From Argentina anserina (taxonomy: Eukaryota > Streptophyta > Magnoliopsida > Rosales > Rosaceae), in assembly GCF_933775445.1 (NCBI RefSeq), contig NC_065874.1, positions 15,271,001 through 15,335,000 on the forward strand: 64,000 nt of DNA, in the 5' to 3' direction. The position numbers and the translations under genes are program-made. Each line of letters opens with the position of its first letter. The stretch's first letter is position 1. The notes under the pieces were generated by a model. That model was given only the letters and a program-made list of their open reading frames with translations. It was not told where the DNA came from and ran no database searches. Shown here piece by piece: positions 1 through 27,581 of the stretch.

Positions 1-680
1 CAAGTTTAGGGTGCAAATCGGCATTTATGCCATATATCATATATAATCAGCCTCGTAACAAAATGTAATTGCTAGTTAGTTACGCAACTAACAATTTCGG
101 GAATAACCAACATATGAAGAGAGTGCATCTTGCATTGGATGATGATGGAAACAAATAGATTTCGTATAAAAGAAGTAAATATAATTTGTGTGATGATATT
201 CTGCTCATCAACATCCCAACAAGAACAACCTCCATAACAACAATGAAACAGGCAACTGAGACAAGGGCTAGCAGACAATGCAACGTTCACATTTAAAGCC
301 GATATAGCATAAGAAACTCATAGTCTCATACCATGCAGCACCATATTGCCAACACTGACAAGTCGGCCACCAAACTACAAATCTCTATCCAAACACTGAT
401 CCAATAGATGAACACGTGTACGTACACAAAGTAATAGAGCCAATGATTTGCCAGGGTAGGAGAACCATAGTTGAATAATATTCAAACTCCATGAATCACC
501 CATCAGAAACTGAAAGAAAACGGCCATCTTTTTCCGGCCGTTGCGGGTCGTGTACCTTAATGGAGCTTACCCGCCTATATAGGCTCTCCGATTTTCACTA
601 CCGGCACTCCTTTGTGACCCCACGTCTCAATTTTCCCACTAACCCCACTCCCTCCTCCTCAATTCCCATCATCATCATCG
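1..680. other. Non-coding flank and upstream region of the glucanase gene
   Basis: No convincing gene was found. Short open frames on the minus strand at about 72-290 have no recognisable domain. The last part, from about 490, is the promoter-proximal region of the GH17 gene and becomes C-rich towards its 5' leader. Confidence 0.5.
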
Positions 681-690
681 TTTCTTTCCA

Positions 691-698
691 CTATATAA
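691..698 (+). promoter_or_regulatory. Probable TATA box of the GH17 glucanase gene
   Basis: A TATATAAC-type element lies about 90 bases before the start codon at 786. That leaves room for a leader of about 60 bases, which fits a plant core promoter. A second TATA-like string near 575 is farther away and less likely. Confidence 0.5.
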
Positions 699-785
699 CT
701 ACGTCTGCACTCACCGATCACAAAACATTGAAACCTCTCACAAGCTCTCTGCTTCTTTAACAAGCTAGAACCAGAGCAATAGAAA

Positions 786-2409
786 ATGACCTCCTTCAAA
801 CTCCCAGTTTTAGCCTCTCTGCTTCTCTCAATCTTCTCCATCGCCTTTGCAGCTGGTACGTATACAATTCCGTACACTTACATGCATAGAACTTCTGTTC
901 GAAATTGTTATATTGATTTGTGGTTATGTTCTTGATTTTGCAGAAAAGGGTAGCATTGGAATCAACTACGGTAGAATAGCGAACGATCTTCCAGCACCAA
1001 CCAAAGTGGTCGAGCTGCTCAAATCACAAGGCATCACCAACGTAAAGCTCTTCGACACCGACGCCGCCGTCCTCACAGCCTTGGCCGACTCAAACATCAG
1101 CGTCGTCGTATGTCTCCCCAACGAGCTTCTCTCCTCCGTCGCGAACGACCAGTCGTTCGCAGACAAATGGGTCCAAGCCAACATCTCCCACTACCACCCG
1201 AAAACCAAAATCGAAGCCATTGCTGTCGGGAACGAAGTGTTTGCCGACAAGAACAACACCACTGACTTCCTCGTACCCGCCATCAAGAACATCTACACTT
1301 CCTTAAATAAGTACAACCTCGACTCCTCCATAAAACTCTCTACCCCAATTGCCCTCAGCGCCCTCCAAAATTCGTACCCGCCTTCCGCCGGGTCTTTCAA
1401 ACCCGACCTTGTCCAACCCGTCATCAAACCCCTCCTGGATTTTCTCCAACAAACCAGATCGTATCTCATGGTTAATGCCTACCCCTTTTTCGCTTACGCG
1501 GCTAACTCCGATCAGATCTCCTTGGATTACGCCCTGTTTAAGCAGAACGCGGGCAACGTTGACTCCGGTAATGGGCTCCGTTACATGAGTCTGTTCGAGG
1601 CCCAACTCGACGCTGTTTCCGCTGCCATGTCAGCGATCGGAACTAAAGACATGAAGATGGTGGTGACGGAGACGGGTTGGCCTTCCAACGGAGACGAGAA
1701 CGAGATTGGCGCTGGAAAGGAAAATGCGGCGGCGTATAACGGCAACTTGGTGCGTAGAGTTTTAACCGGAGGTGGGACGCCGTTAAAGCCACAGGACCCG
1801 CTCAACGTCTACTTGTTCGCTCTCTTCAACGAGAACCAGAAGCCGGGGCCGACATCGGAGAGGAACTACGGGCTCTTCTACCCCGACGAGAAGAAAGTAT
1901 ACGACATACCACTTGCCGCGGCGGAGCTCAGCAACGACCAGGCAACTGCGGCAAACGAGAGTAAGGCCCAAGTGAAACCATCGGGCAACACATGGTGCGT
2001 GGCGAATGAGAAAGCCGGAGAGGAGAAGCTTCAGGCGGCACTGGACTATGCTTGCGGAGAAGGAGGAGCGGATTGCCGTCCGATTACTGACGGGTCTACG
2101 TGTTTCAATCCAAACACCCTTGAGGCGCACGCTTCGTATGCGTTCAATAGCTATTACCAGAAGAAGGCTCGTGGAACTGGAACCTGCAACTTCGGTGGTG
2201 CAGCTTACGTTGTCGCTCAACCTCCGAGTACGTTCTCATTTCTACCATACTTTGTTCGATTTATAATATTTTTACTATTCTTGTTTTGATATATATATAT
2301 ATATTTCTACTAAGTTTGAAGCATGTACCGTATATATTGATATTTGATCTAATTAGGATCTCTTTGTATTGCAGGTTATGGAACCTGTGAGTTCCCAACA
2401 GGTTACTGA
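786..2409 (+). CDS. Glucan endo-1,3-beta-glucosidase, GH17 with C-terminal X8/CBM43 domain
   Basis: This predicted secreted enzyme hydrolyses internal beta-1,3-glucan (callose) bonds in the cell wall. Exons are 786-855, 944-2227 and 2375-2409. They join in frame to give 462 residues. Residues 1-23 form a classic signal peptide with a leucine-rich core. The GH17 barrel runs from about residue 27 to 345. It contains the acid/base glutamate in AVGNEVF (E121) and the nucleophile in VTETGWPS (E266). The X8/CBM43 module starts at WCVANEK (about residue 373), has the expected cysteines and ends at the C-terminus. The 11-residue last exon supplies the final cysteine. No hydrophobic GPI-anchor tail follows, so the protein is probably soluble in the apoplast. 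All key residues are present and no damage is visible. Confidence 0.95.
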
Positions 2410-2608
2410 AGGAAGAACGATGGAGTGAACTATGGTCATCGGAGATAATTTAGAATTAGATTTGGATTTTTAGAAAATTATTCAATTGAATTTTGTTGCA
2501 TCTTGGTAATGTTATTGGTTTACTATTGCAGGACGATTAGATATGGTTGTTATCAGTTGGTTTGACTTGTAATTATCATTTCCTATTTATATAGATTTCT
2601 TATCTCAG

Positions 2609-2644
<36 letters not shown>

Positions 2645-3394
2645 TTTTCCCTGTTGTCTTTGTCTTATACGACTGTGTAAGTTGTGTGGTTGTAAAATTA
2701 TTTCGATGAGATAACGTTAAGTATTCTGATAAATTCAACGTATAACACTAACCAGTTTGATCAAAGAATTTAAGAATTAGGAATTACCGCATTAGCAGTA
2801 GAAAGAGCAAGAAAACTACCCTAGGTAGCTTGACCAAGGTTGCTTTCTGGGCAGCTGTATCAAAACGAACATATGATTACCATGTTTTTTGATAGTGCGT
2901 AAAACTAAAACCAATTAACCATCATCAATCACTTGGTTCGTAACGCCACTTAAGGCTCATTTCTTTTACCCATTTGGTTTTTAACTGTCAAGTTTGAACT
3001 AATTTCGTCCCATCGATATTTACCCTAATGAACAATGTCTCTTAGAGATTGGGCGATGTTTTTTAGAAGTCCTGACATTCTGAAATCAGGCAATCACGGC
3101 AGAAATCCGACAATATGAATAAAATTACTTTAATAAAAAATTTGCTGAATTTGGGTGACGAAAAATATTCACATTTTTTAATGATGTTATTTACACAGCG
3201 TGTTTTGCGAAAATTATTTTGCTATTTTCACTCCCTCTACTTTTCCAATTACGATAACTACAAATCTACCATTTAAATTGACTTTATGCTTGACTCAATG
3301 AGAGAGAGTGCGAATAATAAATAGAATGTGTTGATACTTACTATTACAATCTTTTCTTTTCTTCACCAATGACTGATATTACGTCACTAGTATT
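2410..3394. other. Intergenic spacer after the glucanase gene
   Basis: AT-rich DNA with no coding signal. It contains the 3' UTR of the glucanase and a pure (TA)n run at about 2610-2642. Confidence 0.6.
2610..2642. repeat. (TA)n microsatellite
   Basis: About 16 uninterrupted TA units in the 3' flank of the GH17 gene. Confidence 0.9.
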
Positions 3395-3399
3395 ATATG

Positions 3400-6083
3400 T
3401 GTCACGACCATAAAATTTCTAAGTATGAAACTCGAAATTCGTCATTGTGAAAAACTCTCAAACAATCTCAATAAATCGAAATCGTTTAAATGTTTCAGCG
3501 GATCATTACTGCGTTCACAATACAACTCAGACAACCAATTATTACAAACCAAAATTTATAAATCAACATTACATCAAATAGAAATGTAATAATCCTCACA
3601 AATTCTCACACAAATTCTCACACAAATCCACACAATCCTCACCACAAGATGGAAGATGAACGACTTCGAATCTTCAGAGTTGTCCTTCGATTTCCACTAA
3701 TCGACACCTGCGGAATTATCTCCTACACCATCGAATAGGTGCACCGGGATTGTAAACACAAACTCGGTAAGCTTTACAGCTCGTATGAGTAAAATAACAA
3801 ATACCACTCGCATATCAATATATACGAAAATCCACAAATCAAACAAATATAAATGCACTCATGTCAAATTAGACGGCCCATCTGATTGTTTAATACTGTG
3901 AAAACATATGAACTCATGAGAATTGGGCAACCCCTCTGTTTACTCAAATGCATTTATAATACGGGTACTCATGAGCGCTGGTACACCTCTGTTACCCCTC
4001 ATTTAGTACACCGCCGACATTGGACAACTATCTGTCAGCCAATATTAAAAATATATATGGGTACTCATAAGCCGATAACCCATCTGTTACCTCATATGCA
4101 ATACCCCGGCAGACAGACTAGAGCTCTAACTGTATCGTAACTTTCGCCTGGCCAAATGCTAGGTTCCGACATGCCAAACACGTCCGAAGACATAAACTCG
4201 TCCGAAGACAAAAACACGTCCGAAGACATAAAACTCGTCCGAAGACATAAACTCGTCCGAAGACATAAAACTTGTCCGAAGACATAAACACGTTTTAACA
4301 AACTCAATGTTAAAACCACGTACAATAAGCATCACGTTATATTCTACAATCAAATCAAAATGCTCAATATATATATCTCATCATCAAAATGATCTTATTC
4401 ACAATGAAATCCTAATAGTATATAATATAGCAAACTATATATATCTACCTATTTACCATTTATACAAATATATATTCCACTATATCATATACATGTTATA
4501 TCCTGAATTACCGCAAGGGTAGATTCGTATGTGAGATTTTACTCACCTTATAATCTCGAGCGTAATTCCACAATTCCGAATGTAATTCATTTTCTTGAAT
4601 TATCGATCACCTTGAAAAGATAAGAAAAGAATTTAGAATCATTACGTAAACCTTAAATGCCGAAACAGTAATAATATGTTACTGTTCAGCAATTTCTGGT
4701 TTTACGAATTTACTGTTCACGTATTTACTATTCATGTATTACTGTACAAAAAACATATTAATTACATATTTATGTACAAATACATATTAATTACGTATTT
4801 TTGTACGTATGAATACTATTTAAAAGTAAATATTGTTTCAGTAAAAAATAATTATTGATTTACGCTTCTGAAATTACTTTTACATTTATGAATGTAATTT
4901 ACATTTACATTTACCGAATGTAAATAAAACTTACATTTACTGTACGTAAAAAAATAAATTTACAATATATTGTTTCCGGAACACTGTTCACGCGCCTCCG
5001 TGAATGGCGGCGCGTGGGGTACGCGCGCCACCCTCTGGCGACCGCGCGTGGGGCCCACGCGCTGAGCCTAAGGCCGGCGCGTAGCACGCCACCGCCGCCC
5101 TATTTCTCCTCCTCTCTTCCTCCTTTTCCTCCCCACGGCCTGTCGCCGCCTCTAGGCCACTCCACGCTTCCACACGCGCCGCCCTAGGTGGCGGTGTTCA
5201 CCTTTCCTACTCTCTGCTCCGATCTCCACAAATTCAACCCATTTCAATTAAAAATCCACAACAATCCATCACAACATTCACACGAAGTTAACCCTTACCT
5301 GAATCGTCGTTTTGGACCGTCGGATTCACCGGAGAAGCTCAAGAAGTCGATGTGAAGGCTCAGATTCGAGGGGGAGCGGTTGACGGTGCTGCAGCTCAAT
5401 TCGAGCCTCTACTCCAGTGGAATCACCTCGAGGGGTGAGGGTGTAAGCTCGCCGACGTGCCTCCTAGCTCGCCGACGTGCCTCCTAGCTCGCACGGTGCC
5501 GGCGACGTCGAGATCGGTGGGACCGAGGCTATGCTCCGTCGTCTCTGCTCGATCTCCGCCTAGGGTGGGTCGCCGCTACAACCGGTTGCTGCGTCGTGAC
5601 TGTGCGGTCTCAATGACAGGGACGGTTTCAAGCACGGAGGCATGTGGAGGGAGATCGCCGGCGTGGGAGGAGAGGGTCGGGGAGAGAGAGAAGAGGGAGG
5701 CGCGGGTGAGAGGAGAGAGAAGGGTTTCCAAAAATGGAAACCCTACTTCAGAACAATTTCCTTTTATACTCCTTTCTAAATCGGAAACTAACTTCCGTTA
5801 TTAATAAATTTCATGTACTACGTCTGATTAGAACGCGTGACGTGTCCACGAACTCGTATTGACGAGTTCTACAACTTCCGTGAAGGAAGTTTTCACAAAC
5901 GAGCGACGGAATAAAAGTCGATATTTACATCGCGGAAACGTAACGTTATTCTAAATAAACGTTCTGAGAACGTTTCCGTTGTTTCGTAATGTCGCAAACA
6001 ACCAAATTTCTTTTTAAATGAATTCCACAACTTTATAAAATTAAATCAAACTAAAAATCGTTCTGAAAAATCGGGTTATTACA
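3400..6083. mobile_element. Solo LTR (or non-autonomous LTR element), 2.68 kb, copy 1
   Basis: The element begins TGTCACGACC and ends GGGTTATTACA. A perfect 5-bp target duplication, ATATG, sits at 3395-3399 and 6084-6088. No internal primer-binding site, gag or pol is present, so a solo LTR is the simplest reading. The length suits a Ty3/gypsy LTR, but the lineage cannot be fixed here. It aligns along its length with copy 2 at 11299-14197. Inside are a short minisatellite (4181-4290) and a GC-rich block (about 4985-5720) that contrasts with the AT-rich rest. It ends about 390 bases before the first beta-glucosidase start codon. Confidence 0.85.
4181..4290. repeat. 18-19 bp minisatellite inside LTR copy 1
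   Basis: Six near-identical units built on the core CGTCCGAAGACA, spaced 18 or 19 bases apart. LTR copy 2 has the core only as isolated single copies near 12099 and 12342, so the array expanded in copy 1 or its direct ancestor. Confidence 0.85.
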
Positions 6084-6408
6084 ATATGACCGGTTACATT
6101 TGATTTAGGGAGGGGGCGAAATGAATGTTTTATCGTGTGGAAGTCTATCAAAAGGACAAAAGCAAGAGCAACAAATTGACAGGCACAACAGCAATTTGCC
6201 GATCTCTTATCTATAGAAGGACCTGCGGAAGATTCTGCGAATTTATATACAGAATTGGAATCGATACCGACGAAACGTACAGAGACGTATGGAATTACAC
6301 AAAACGGTAGCCACTCAAATAGTACGTACATGTCTTCTCACAGCCTGCGTACTCTGTTTTGCTTTCTTCTTTCAAAAAAGATACATAGATTCAATAAAAA
6401 TAGATGGT

Positions 6409-6418
6409 ATATATTTAT
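6409..6418 (+). promoter_or_regulatory. Probable TATA box of beta-glucosidase A
   Basis: A TATATTTATA string lies 55-64 bases before the start codon at 6473, in unique sequence downstream of the inserted LTR. Confidence 0.4.
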
Positions 6419-6472
6419 ACAAGCTAGCAGCTCTGATCGAGCTCGCATCGTATCTCGATCTATAATCCAATC

Positions 6473-10798
<4,326 letters not shown>

Positions 10799-11298
10799 AT
10801 AATTTTGTTGTTTGTATAATCTTTGGGGTTAGATTTATATTTATCACTTCAATTAAATAAAATATATAAAGTAATAAAGTATGATTAACCTATATTAGCA
10901 GAACTAAACGAATTCCAGCTATCTATCAAATCATCACGGGCTATTATTATAATCTGATATGTGTATATAAATAAAGACAAAATATTGGTCACTCTTCTAA
11001 TTTTTAGTAACTCGACAGCTTAGTCTTTCATGTTTCAATTTTAACTGATTACTCTTTATACTTTCAAATTTTAAAAAATTTGATCATTCCGTTAAGTCTC
11101 CGTCCAATTACACCGTTAAGTTGCTGACTTGACAAACATCACATCAAAGGGAAAAAAAACTCACTTAACGGTGTAATTGGACGGAGACTTAACAGAATAA
11201 CTAAATTGTTTAAATTTTAAAAATATAAGAAGTGATAAGTTAAAATTAAAGCATAAAAGACTAAACTGTCGAGTTACCAAAAATTAGATAAGTGACCA

Positions 11299-14197
11299 TG
11301 TAACGACCCCAAAATTTCGAGCATAAAAACTCAAAATTTCAAAGTCGTGAAACACCAAACAATCTCAATGAATCGAAATCATTTTAAATGCCACAGCGGA
11401 TCATTACTGAGTTCACAATACAACTCAGACAAACCAATTATACAAACCAAATTTATACTCCAACATTACATAAAAATGGAAATGTAATAATCCTCACAAT
11501 CTCTCACAAAACCCACGAATAAATCCTCACAAGTTCTCACACAATCCACAATAAAAAAACCTCACCACAAGTAGGATAATGAATAACTTCGAGTCTTCAG
11601 AGTTGTCCCTCGATCTCCACTAATCAACACATGCGGAATTATCCCCTACACCATTGAATTGGTGTACCGGGATTGTAAACACAAACCCGGTAAGCTTTAC
11701 AGCTCATATGAGTAAAACCAAAATATAACTCGCATATCAATCTATACGAAAATCCACAAATCAACAAATATAAATGCACTCATGAGTCAATAGATGGCCC
11801 ATCTGGTTGTCCCAAAAAAATATGAAATGAAAGTGCTCATGAGAAATTGGACAACCCTTCTGGTTACCCAAATACATTTATAATACGGGTACTTATGAAG
11901 CTAGTACACATCTGTTACCCCTCACGTAATACACCGCCGATATTGGGCAACCTTCTGCTACCCAACATCTAAAATATGAGTACTCATGAGCCGATAACCC
12001 ATCTGATACCTCACATGCAGTACTCCGGCAGACAGACTAGAGCTCTAACTGTATCGTAACTTTCGCCCGGCCAAAGGCTAGGTTCTGACATGCAAAAACG
12101 TCCGAAGACATAAACACGTTTTAACAAACTCCATGTTAAAACTACATACAATAATCATCACCTCATATTGCATAAATCAAATCACATGCTCGATATATAA
12201 CTCTCGTCATCAAAATGATATAATCACAATAAAATCATAACAGTATATTATATAGCAAACGATATATATATGTACTTATTTACCATTTATACAATATATA
12301 TATAATCCACTATATCATATACATGTCATATTTCATAAACACGTCCGAAGACAAAATGTTTTAACAAACTCCATGTTAAAACCACATACAATAATCATCA
12401 CCTCATATTGTACAAATCAAATCACATGCTCGATAAATAAATCTGGTCATCAAAATGACATAATCACGATGAAATCATAACAGTATATTATATAGCAAAC
12501 TATATATATATATATGTACCTATTTACCATTTATACAATATATATATATATATATAATCCCCTATAACATATACATGTCACATTTCATTCTTAAAATTCT
12601 GCAAAATCTTGAGTCTCTGCAAGGGTAGATTCGTAAATATGTGAGATTTTTACTCACCTTATCAACTCGAGCGTAATTCCACAATTTCCGAAGGTAATTC
12701 TTTTCCTTGATTTATAGATCACCTTGAAAAGATAAGAGAAGAATTTAAAATCGTTTCGTAAACCTTAAATGCCGAAAGAGTAGTAATAAGTTATTGTTCA
12801 GCAATTTCTGGTTTTACGAATTTACTGTTCACGGGGTACTGTTCACGTATTTACTGTTCACGTATTTCTGTACAAATACCCATCAATTACGTATCCCTGT
12901 ACATGTACATACTGTTTACGTATTTCTGTACGTACGAATACTATTCAAATGTAAATACTGTCTCAGTAAATAATAATTACTGAATTACCCTTCTGAAATT
13001 ACTTTTTACATTTACTGAAAGTAATTTACATTTACATTTACCTTACGTAAAATAAAATTTACATTTACCGTACGTAAAAATAAATTACAAATTTACCATT
13101 CGGGAACATTGTTCATCGCCGCCACGTGTGGTGGCGCGTGGTGCTCACGCGCCACTCACTGTGGCAGCGCGTGGGGCCCACGCGCCGATCCCAAAACTGG
13201 CGCGTAGCACGCCACCGCCGCCCTATTTCTCTCATTTTCTTCCTCCTCTTCCACCCCACGGCTTCACGCCGCCCCTAGACCCCTCCACGCTCCTACACGC
13301 GCCGCTTAAGGCGGCGGTGTTCATCACTGCTTCCCCTCCTCCGATCCTCCACGATTAAATCCAAAAACTCGCAAACAACATCACTACCACACTAAATCAA
13401 TCAACCCTTACCTCATGAGAGCACAGAACCGCCGAGAAGACCACAGGAGGCACCTGCGAGAACGGCGGAGTCAAATCGCGTAGAGGAGTACAACGATCGG
13501 CGAGTCGAGCTCCACTTCCGTAGTTGATGGCTCCGGAGGCAAGGTGAGGTGAAGGTGAGCTATCCTCCGAGTACGTGTATCGCCGGGGATGGAAACTGGT
13601 GGCGTCGAGTTGCAGGTTGACGGGGGTGCGTCGGCGCGGCGAACAACGACGAGAGAGGACACGATCTTCTCGGGGTTTGGCGAGGAGGACCGTGCGAGGC
13701 TTTTGAATGAGGCGGTGTGTGACATGGACGGCAGGCCGGCGAGATCGCCGGCGAAGTTTATGAGGGAGGGGAGAATCGGGGAGAGAGCGAGAAAGAAGAG
13801 AGAGAATGGGAGAGGGAGGCGCGGGGTGTGAGTTTCCAGAAATAGAAACTCTAACTCCAATAATTAACTATTTATACTAGTTTCTAAAATTGGAAATAAC
13901 TTCTATCGTTAATAACTTTTACGTACAACGTCCGATTATAACGCGTCACTTATCCTCGAACTCGTATCGACGAGCCCTACAACTTTCGTGAAAGAAGTTT
14001 TCGCAAACGAGCGATAGAATAAAAGTCGATATATACGTTGTCGAAACGTAACGTTTTTCTAATTAAACTATCCGAGAACGTTTCCGTTTTCGTTTCGAAA
14101 TGTCGCGCACCACCAATTGTCGTTTTGAATTAATTTCACAAATTTAACAAATTGTAAATACTCGATAATTAGTTTCCAAAAAAATCGGGTTATTTCA
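11299..14197. mobile_element. Solo LTR (or non-autonomous LTR element), 2.90 kb, copy 2
   Basis: It begins TGTAACGACC and ends CGGGTTATTTCA. The 5-bp target duplication GACCA is at 11294-11298 and 14198-14202. It matches copy 1 (3400-6083) along its length, including the GC-rich block (about 13095-13830 here). It carries its own 243-bp internal duplication instead of copy 1's minisatellite. It is inserted in the right arm of a MITE and ends 274 bases before the second beta-glucosidase start codon. Confidence 0.85.
12099..12587. repeat. 243-bp tandem duplication inside LTR copy 2
   Basis: Two successive segments, 12099-12341 and 12342-about 12587, match closely with a period of 243 bases. Each begins at a CGTCCGAAGACA core and ends at a CATATACATGTCA-type string. 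Copy 1 has only one such segment. Confidence 0.75.
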
Positions 14198-14213
14198 GAC
14201 CAATATTTTGTTC

Positions 14214-14221
14214 TATAAATA
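14214..14221 (+). promoter_or_regulatory. Candidate TATA box of beta-glucosidase B
   Basis: TATAAATA lies 17 bases downstream of the LTR end and about 250 bases before the start codon at 14471. If it is used, the LTR and MITE insertions directly abut the core promoter. The distance is longer than usual, so the call is tentative. Confidence 0.3.
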
Positions 14222-14470
14222 CAGAAGAGAAAAAAGAATAAAATGTGTCATTGAGTTCAAGACGACAAAAGCAATAGAGACCGATTTATATGGTACATGT
14301 TAATTGCCTAACTTATCACTAAATAGAAAAACGGGTGACTACTCAACTATTTATGGCCACTCACTGCAACCTCTAACCTAATCTGTATGTTTTTTCTCTC
14401 TCTCTTTTTTTGGAAAGATTGATGGATCTTAAAGTCCAGGTAATAATACCGTACATTCACATCTTTGATA

Positions 14471-24748
<10,278 letters not shown>

Positions 24749-27581
24749 ATAATTTTGTTGTTAATCAGATACGTATATTAATGTTTGAACGTTCAAAGTT
24801 AAACTTATCAACTATATAAGTAGTGAGTGTTAGTGGTAATGTTCCATATATAATGGAATGAAACGATACTTAACTGTCGTAAATTTGAATACGAAGCTTC
24901 TCTCGGAAAAGGAAGAAGCGATACGGACCAGTTTCCGCAGCAAGAAGCAACAGTGGAAGAAAAAGGAAATGCGTTGAGCACTGGTGTTTTATATTTGTTC
25001 CAGAGTTGGCGTGCGCTTCCCTCATGAAAGGGACCAATTTGGCAAAGCGTGACTTAAAATCAGCACCAAATAAGATACTTCCCAGTTCATTGACCATCTT
25101 CCCCCATTTTCTATTCTGCTATGTGTCTTACAAGCACAACACGAAGTAGACCATTTCCGGATTAAAACAAATGCCATCATCAATTGTCCGATCTTTAAGG
25201 TAGCTTACATCACATTTGAATTAAAACAATAGTGTTTTGTGTATAAACGGAGGCAAATACACGTTTTACGGTCCGACGAGTCGGAGAGAAAATCGAAATG
25301 AATTTCTTTGCCTATATGTACTTGAGGAAAATGAACTTTTATATTAACTTAATAACTTCATTTTGATTGTATCTGAAAGAAGTAGTTGGCCTTGTAATGA
25401 AGATCCATGGTGGTGGGTTGGCTGAACTAGAACCCTAATTCAAGTATATATTTCCTTTCAGTTCAGACAACGGACCAAGCGTTTCATCATCATCAAGCAG
25501 CTGTAAGGGGAGTAGCTAGAATATGCACCAACGCCAAAAACACGTGTGCGTTTTGATGGTTGAATTGAATTGGATTGAACCAAGAAAAGAAAAGAAATAA
25601 CACTTATTGGAATCGACAAAACGCAAAACGCGCAACTTTTTGTGGTGAGGTGTGAGCGGGAGCCGGGAGATGCAAATAGTTATTGTTGCCGATGTGCTTA
25701 AGTGGACTATCAGCAGCATTATTATAACAACCCAATGTTCATTGCGCATTTGGATTATGCTAGAGAATGGCAATGATCATCTCCAACTCCTTCGCCGCAA
25801 CCTCAACTTATATGGCGTCCAGTTCTCATAGCTAGCTTGTTCAAGTTTTGATTAATTCCATTTTCAAGCAAGATGTGCCTGAAATAACTTCATTGCTCTT
25901 TGGCTCTTATCCGGGTCTTGAAATCCTGATGATCAATTTTTGGCAAGGATGCATATTATGAGTTAGTGAAATCTTAAATATGGGAGAAATCTGTTTGTAG
26001 TTAAACTCCATATTCTTTAATTTAGCAGAACTTTTATTTTTTTTGGAGGGAGGAAAGACGACACAATTCACTAAGAACTTAAACGTTAGAGAGCAGGCGC
26101 TCTATCTACGCGGAGGGACATGCCTTCTCCATTCAGATTGAAACCTTCAGACCAAAAAAAAATTCAGATTGAAACCCTGATAGCAAGGCAAACTTATGAA
26201 TCAAAACATTGGCTTCTCTATAAACATGAACAAACTTAGACCCCTGTAATAAGCCTAAATCATGAGTTGATGGTGTGTCCAAGCGACGTGGTATCGCACA
26301 AGTTGATATATTCACAATTTGCACTAGTTGACCGCAATCCGACTCTACCAGCTCTTTATTCCTAGAATTACATAAGACTGAAAACCAAAATTCAACAAAA
26401 ACTAAACAAAACATAAATTAAAACGAAAGCAATAACCTATAACAGAAGGATATGACTCCAAACTTAAACCTTAAACTTTAGACCCTACATTGTACCTTTG
26501 GGAATAAGTAAAGAGTTTAACCCTGTCCCTAGAATTGTAGAGCTCTTCCCCTTCTGAGAAAAGGAAACAAAGCAAAGTATTCATGTCACTGCCGGAGCAG
26601 AGATCTATCAAGAATAGGTGAAAGTGAGGAAGGGTAAACATTTCACCCTTTGACTCCGTGTTACCTTATTTTGCATCTCTCATCAAATTTCAGCCTTGAT
26701 CACATGAACTTGTCGACGTGAAACATTGTCTCCATGTATCTCAATACAAACCAAACTTTCACGTAACTTATGGTTCACAATGTTTCCGTCCCCACGAGTC
26801 ATAGGAAACCCATCAAAGAAACATGAAGTACATTGTGAGGTGAAACCACCGGTGAGATCTGAATTTAGATTTGGTGAGATCATAACATAGCCGAACTCTC
26901 TTAAAGCTTGGAAGGATATTACCTTCCTTGTACCGCAAAACCACAATTACACAAAATTACAAATACTCCACCCCACAAATCATTGCACACCATTCATTGG
27001 TTCCCAAAACCCCCTTTTGATTTTGGGTAAAATTCTCAACACAACACAGCAGTGACAACAGACTTCACCAACAAGCAAAGTAAAAGGAAACACAAGAGAA
27101 AGAAATGGGCATTCCCAGATGAGGACAATGTCGTCATTTAAGAAGGATATTCATGTTTTACCAGAAAAATTTGAAAAAACCCGTGAGAATGATAAAGGAG
27201 GAGCAATCGAGTCGTTTGTGGGGGCAAAACAGAAGAAGGGTAGAGAAAATCGAGAAAGGAAGCAAAGAAAAAGACAAAAGTAGCTAAAGCCATTTCATTT
27301 CAGCCAGACAACCCCATAAAATTTTCTTTTTATTTAAATTCAAAATTATTAAAATAAAAACCCAACTCCAAAAAAAAAATGATTAATTTATTTTTATTTA
27401 TCAATAAATTTCTGTGTAGAAGAGAAGGTGGTGCCGGTGCCATCCACTTCTTCTCCCACCCATCCCTCTCTCTCTCATCTTCTCTCTCTATCTCAATTCT
27501 CAAACCCTATTTCTCATTTTCATCCTAAATCCCAGAGACCCAATTCTTTCTATGAAAATCTGCCATTGATTTTTAAAGCCC
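24749..27581. other. Intergenic spacer before the ERF gene
   Basis: No intact gene. It contains a LINE RNase H-like fragment on the minus strand (about 26133-26414). A short minus-strand frame at 24870-25097 has no recognised domain. CT-rich 5' UTR/promoter sequence of the ERF gene runs from about 27440. Confidence 0.5.
26133..26414 (-). pseudogene. LINE-type RNase H (RVT_3-like) remnant
   Basis: The minus-strand translation contains VESDCGQLV and, later, FVHVYREANVLIHKFALLS. These are the third and fourth blocks of plant LINE-associated RNase H domains. The last catalytic aspartate position appears to be a histidine. No upstream blocks were found, so this is a broken fragment. Confidence 0.5.

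Larger units (their letters stand above)
10977..14211. mobile_element. Foldback MITE split by an LTR insertion
   Basis: The left arm starts near 10977 (ACAAAATATTGGTCACT). The right arm is its near-perfect inverse, read back from about 14211 and continuing upstream of 11298. The inner arms, including GTAACTCGACAG, also mirror each other around a centre near 11150. Removing the LTR at 11299-14197 and one copy of its target duplication restores the continuous right arm. The original element was therefore about 330 bp. Its own target duplication was not resolved. Confidence 0.8.

Noticed and set aside
1783..2220. 145-codon antisense frame in the GH17 gene
   Set aside because: Shadow of the strongly supported coding strand, caused by its GC-rich codons.
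13471..13860. 129-codon minus-strand frame in LTR copy 2, and 115-codon plus-strand frame at 5457-5804 in copy 1
   Set aside because: They occupy the same GC-rich LTR block but are not preserved between the two copies.
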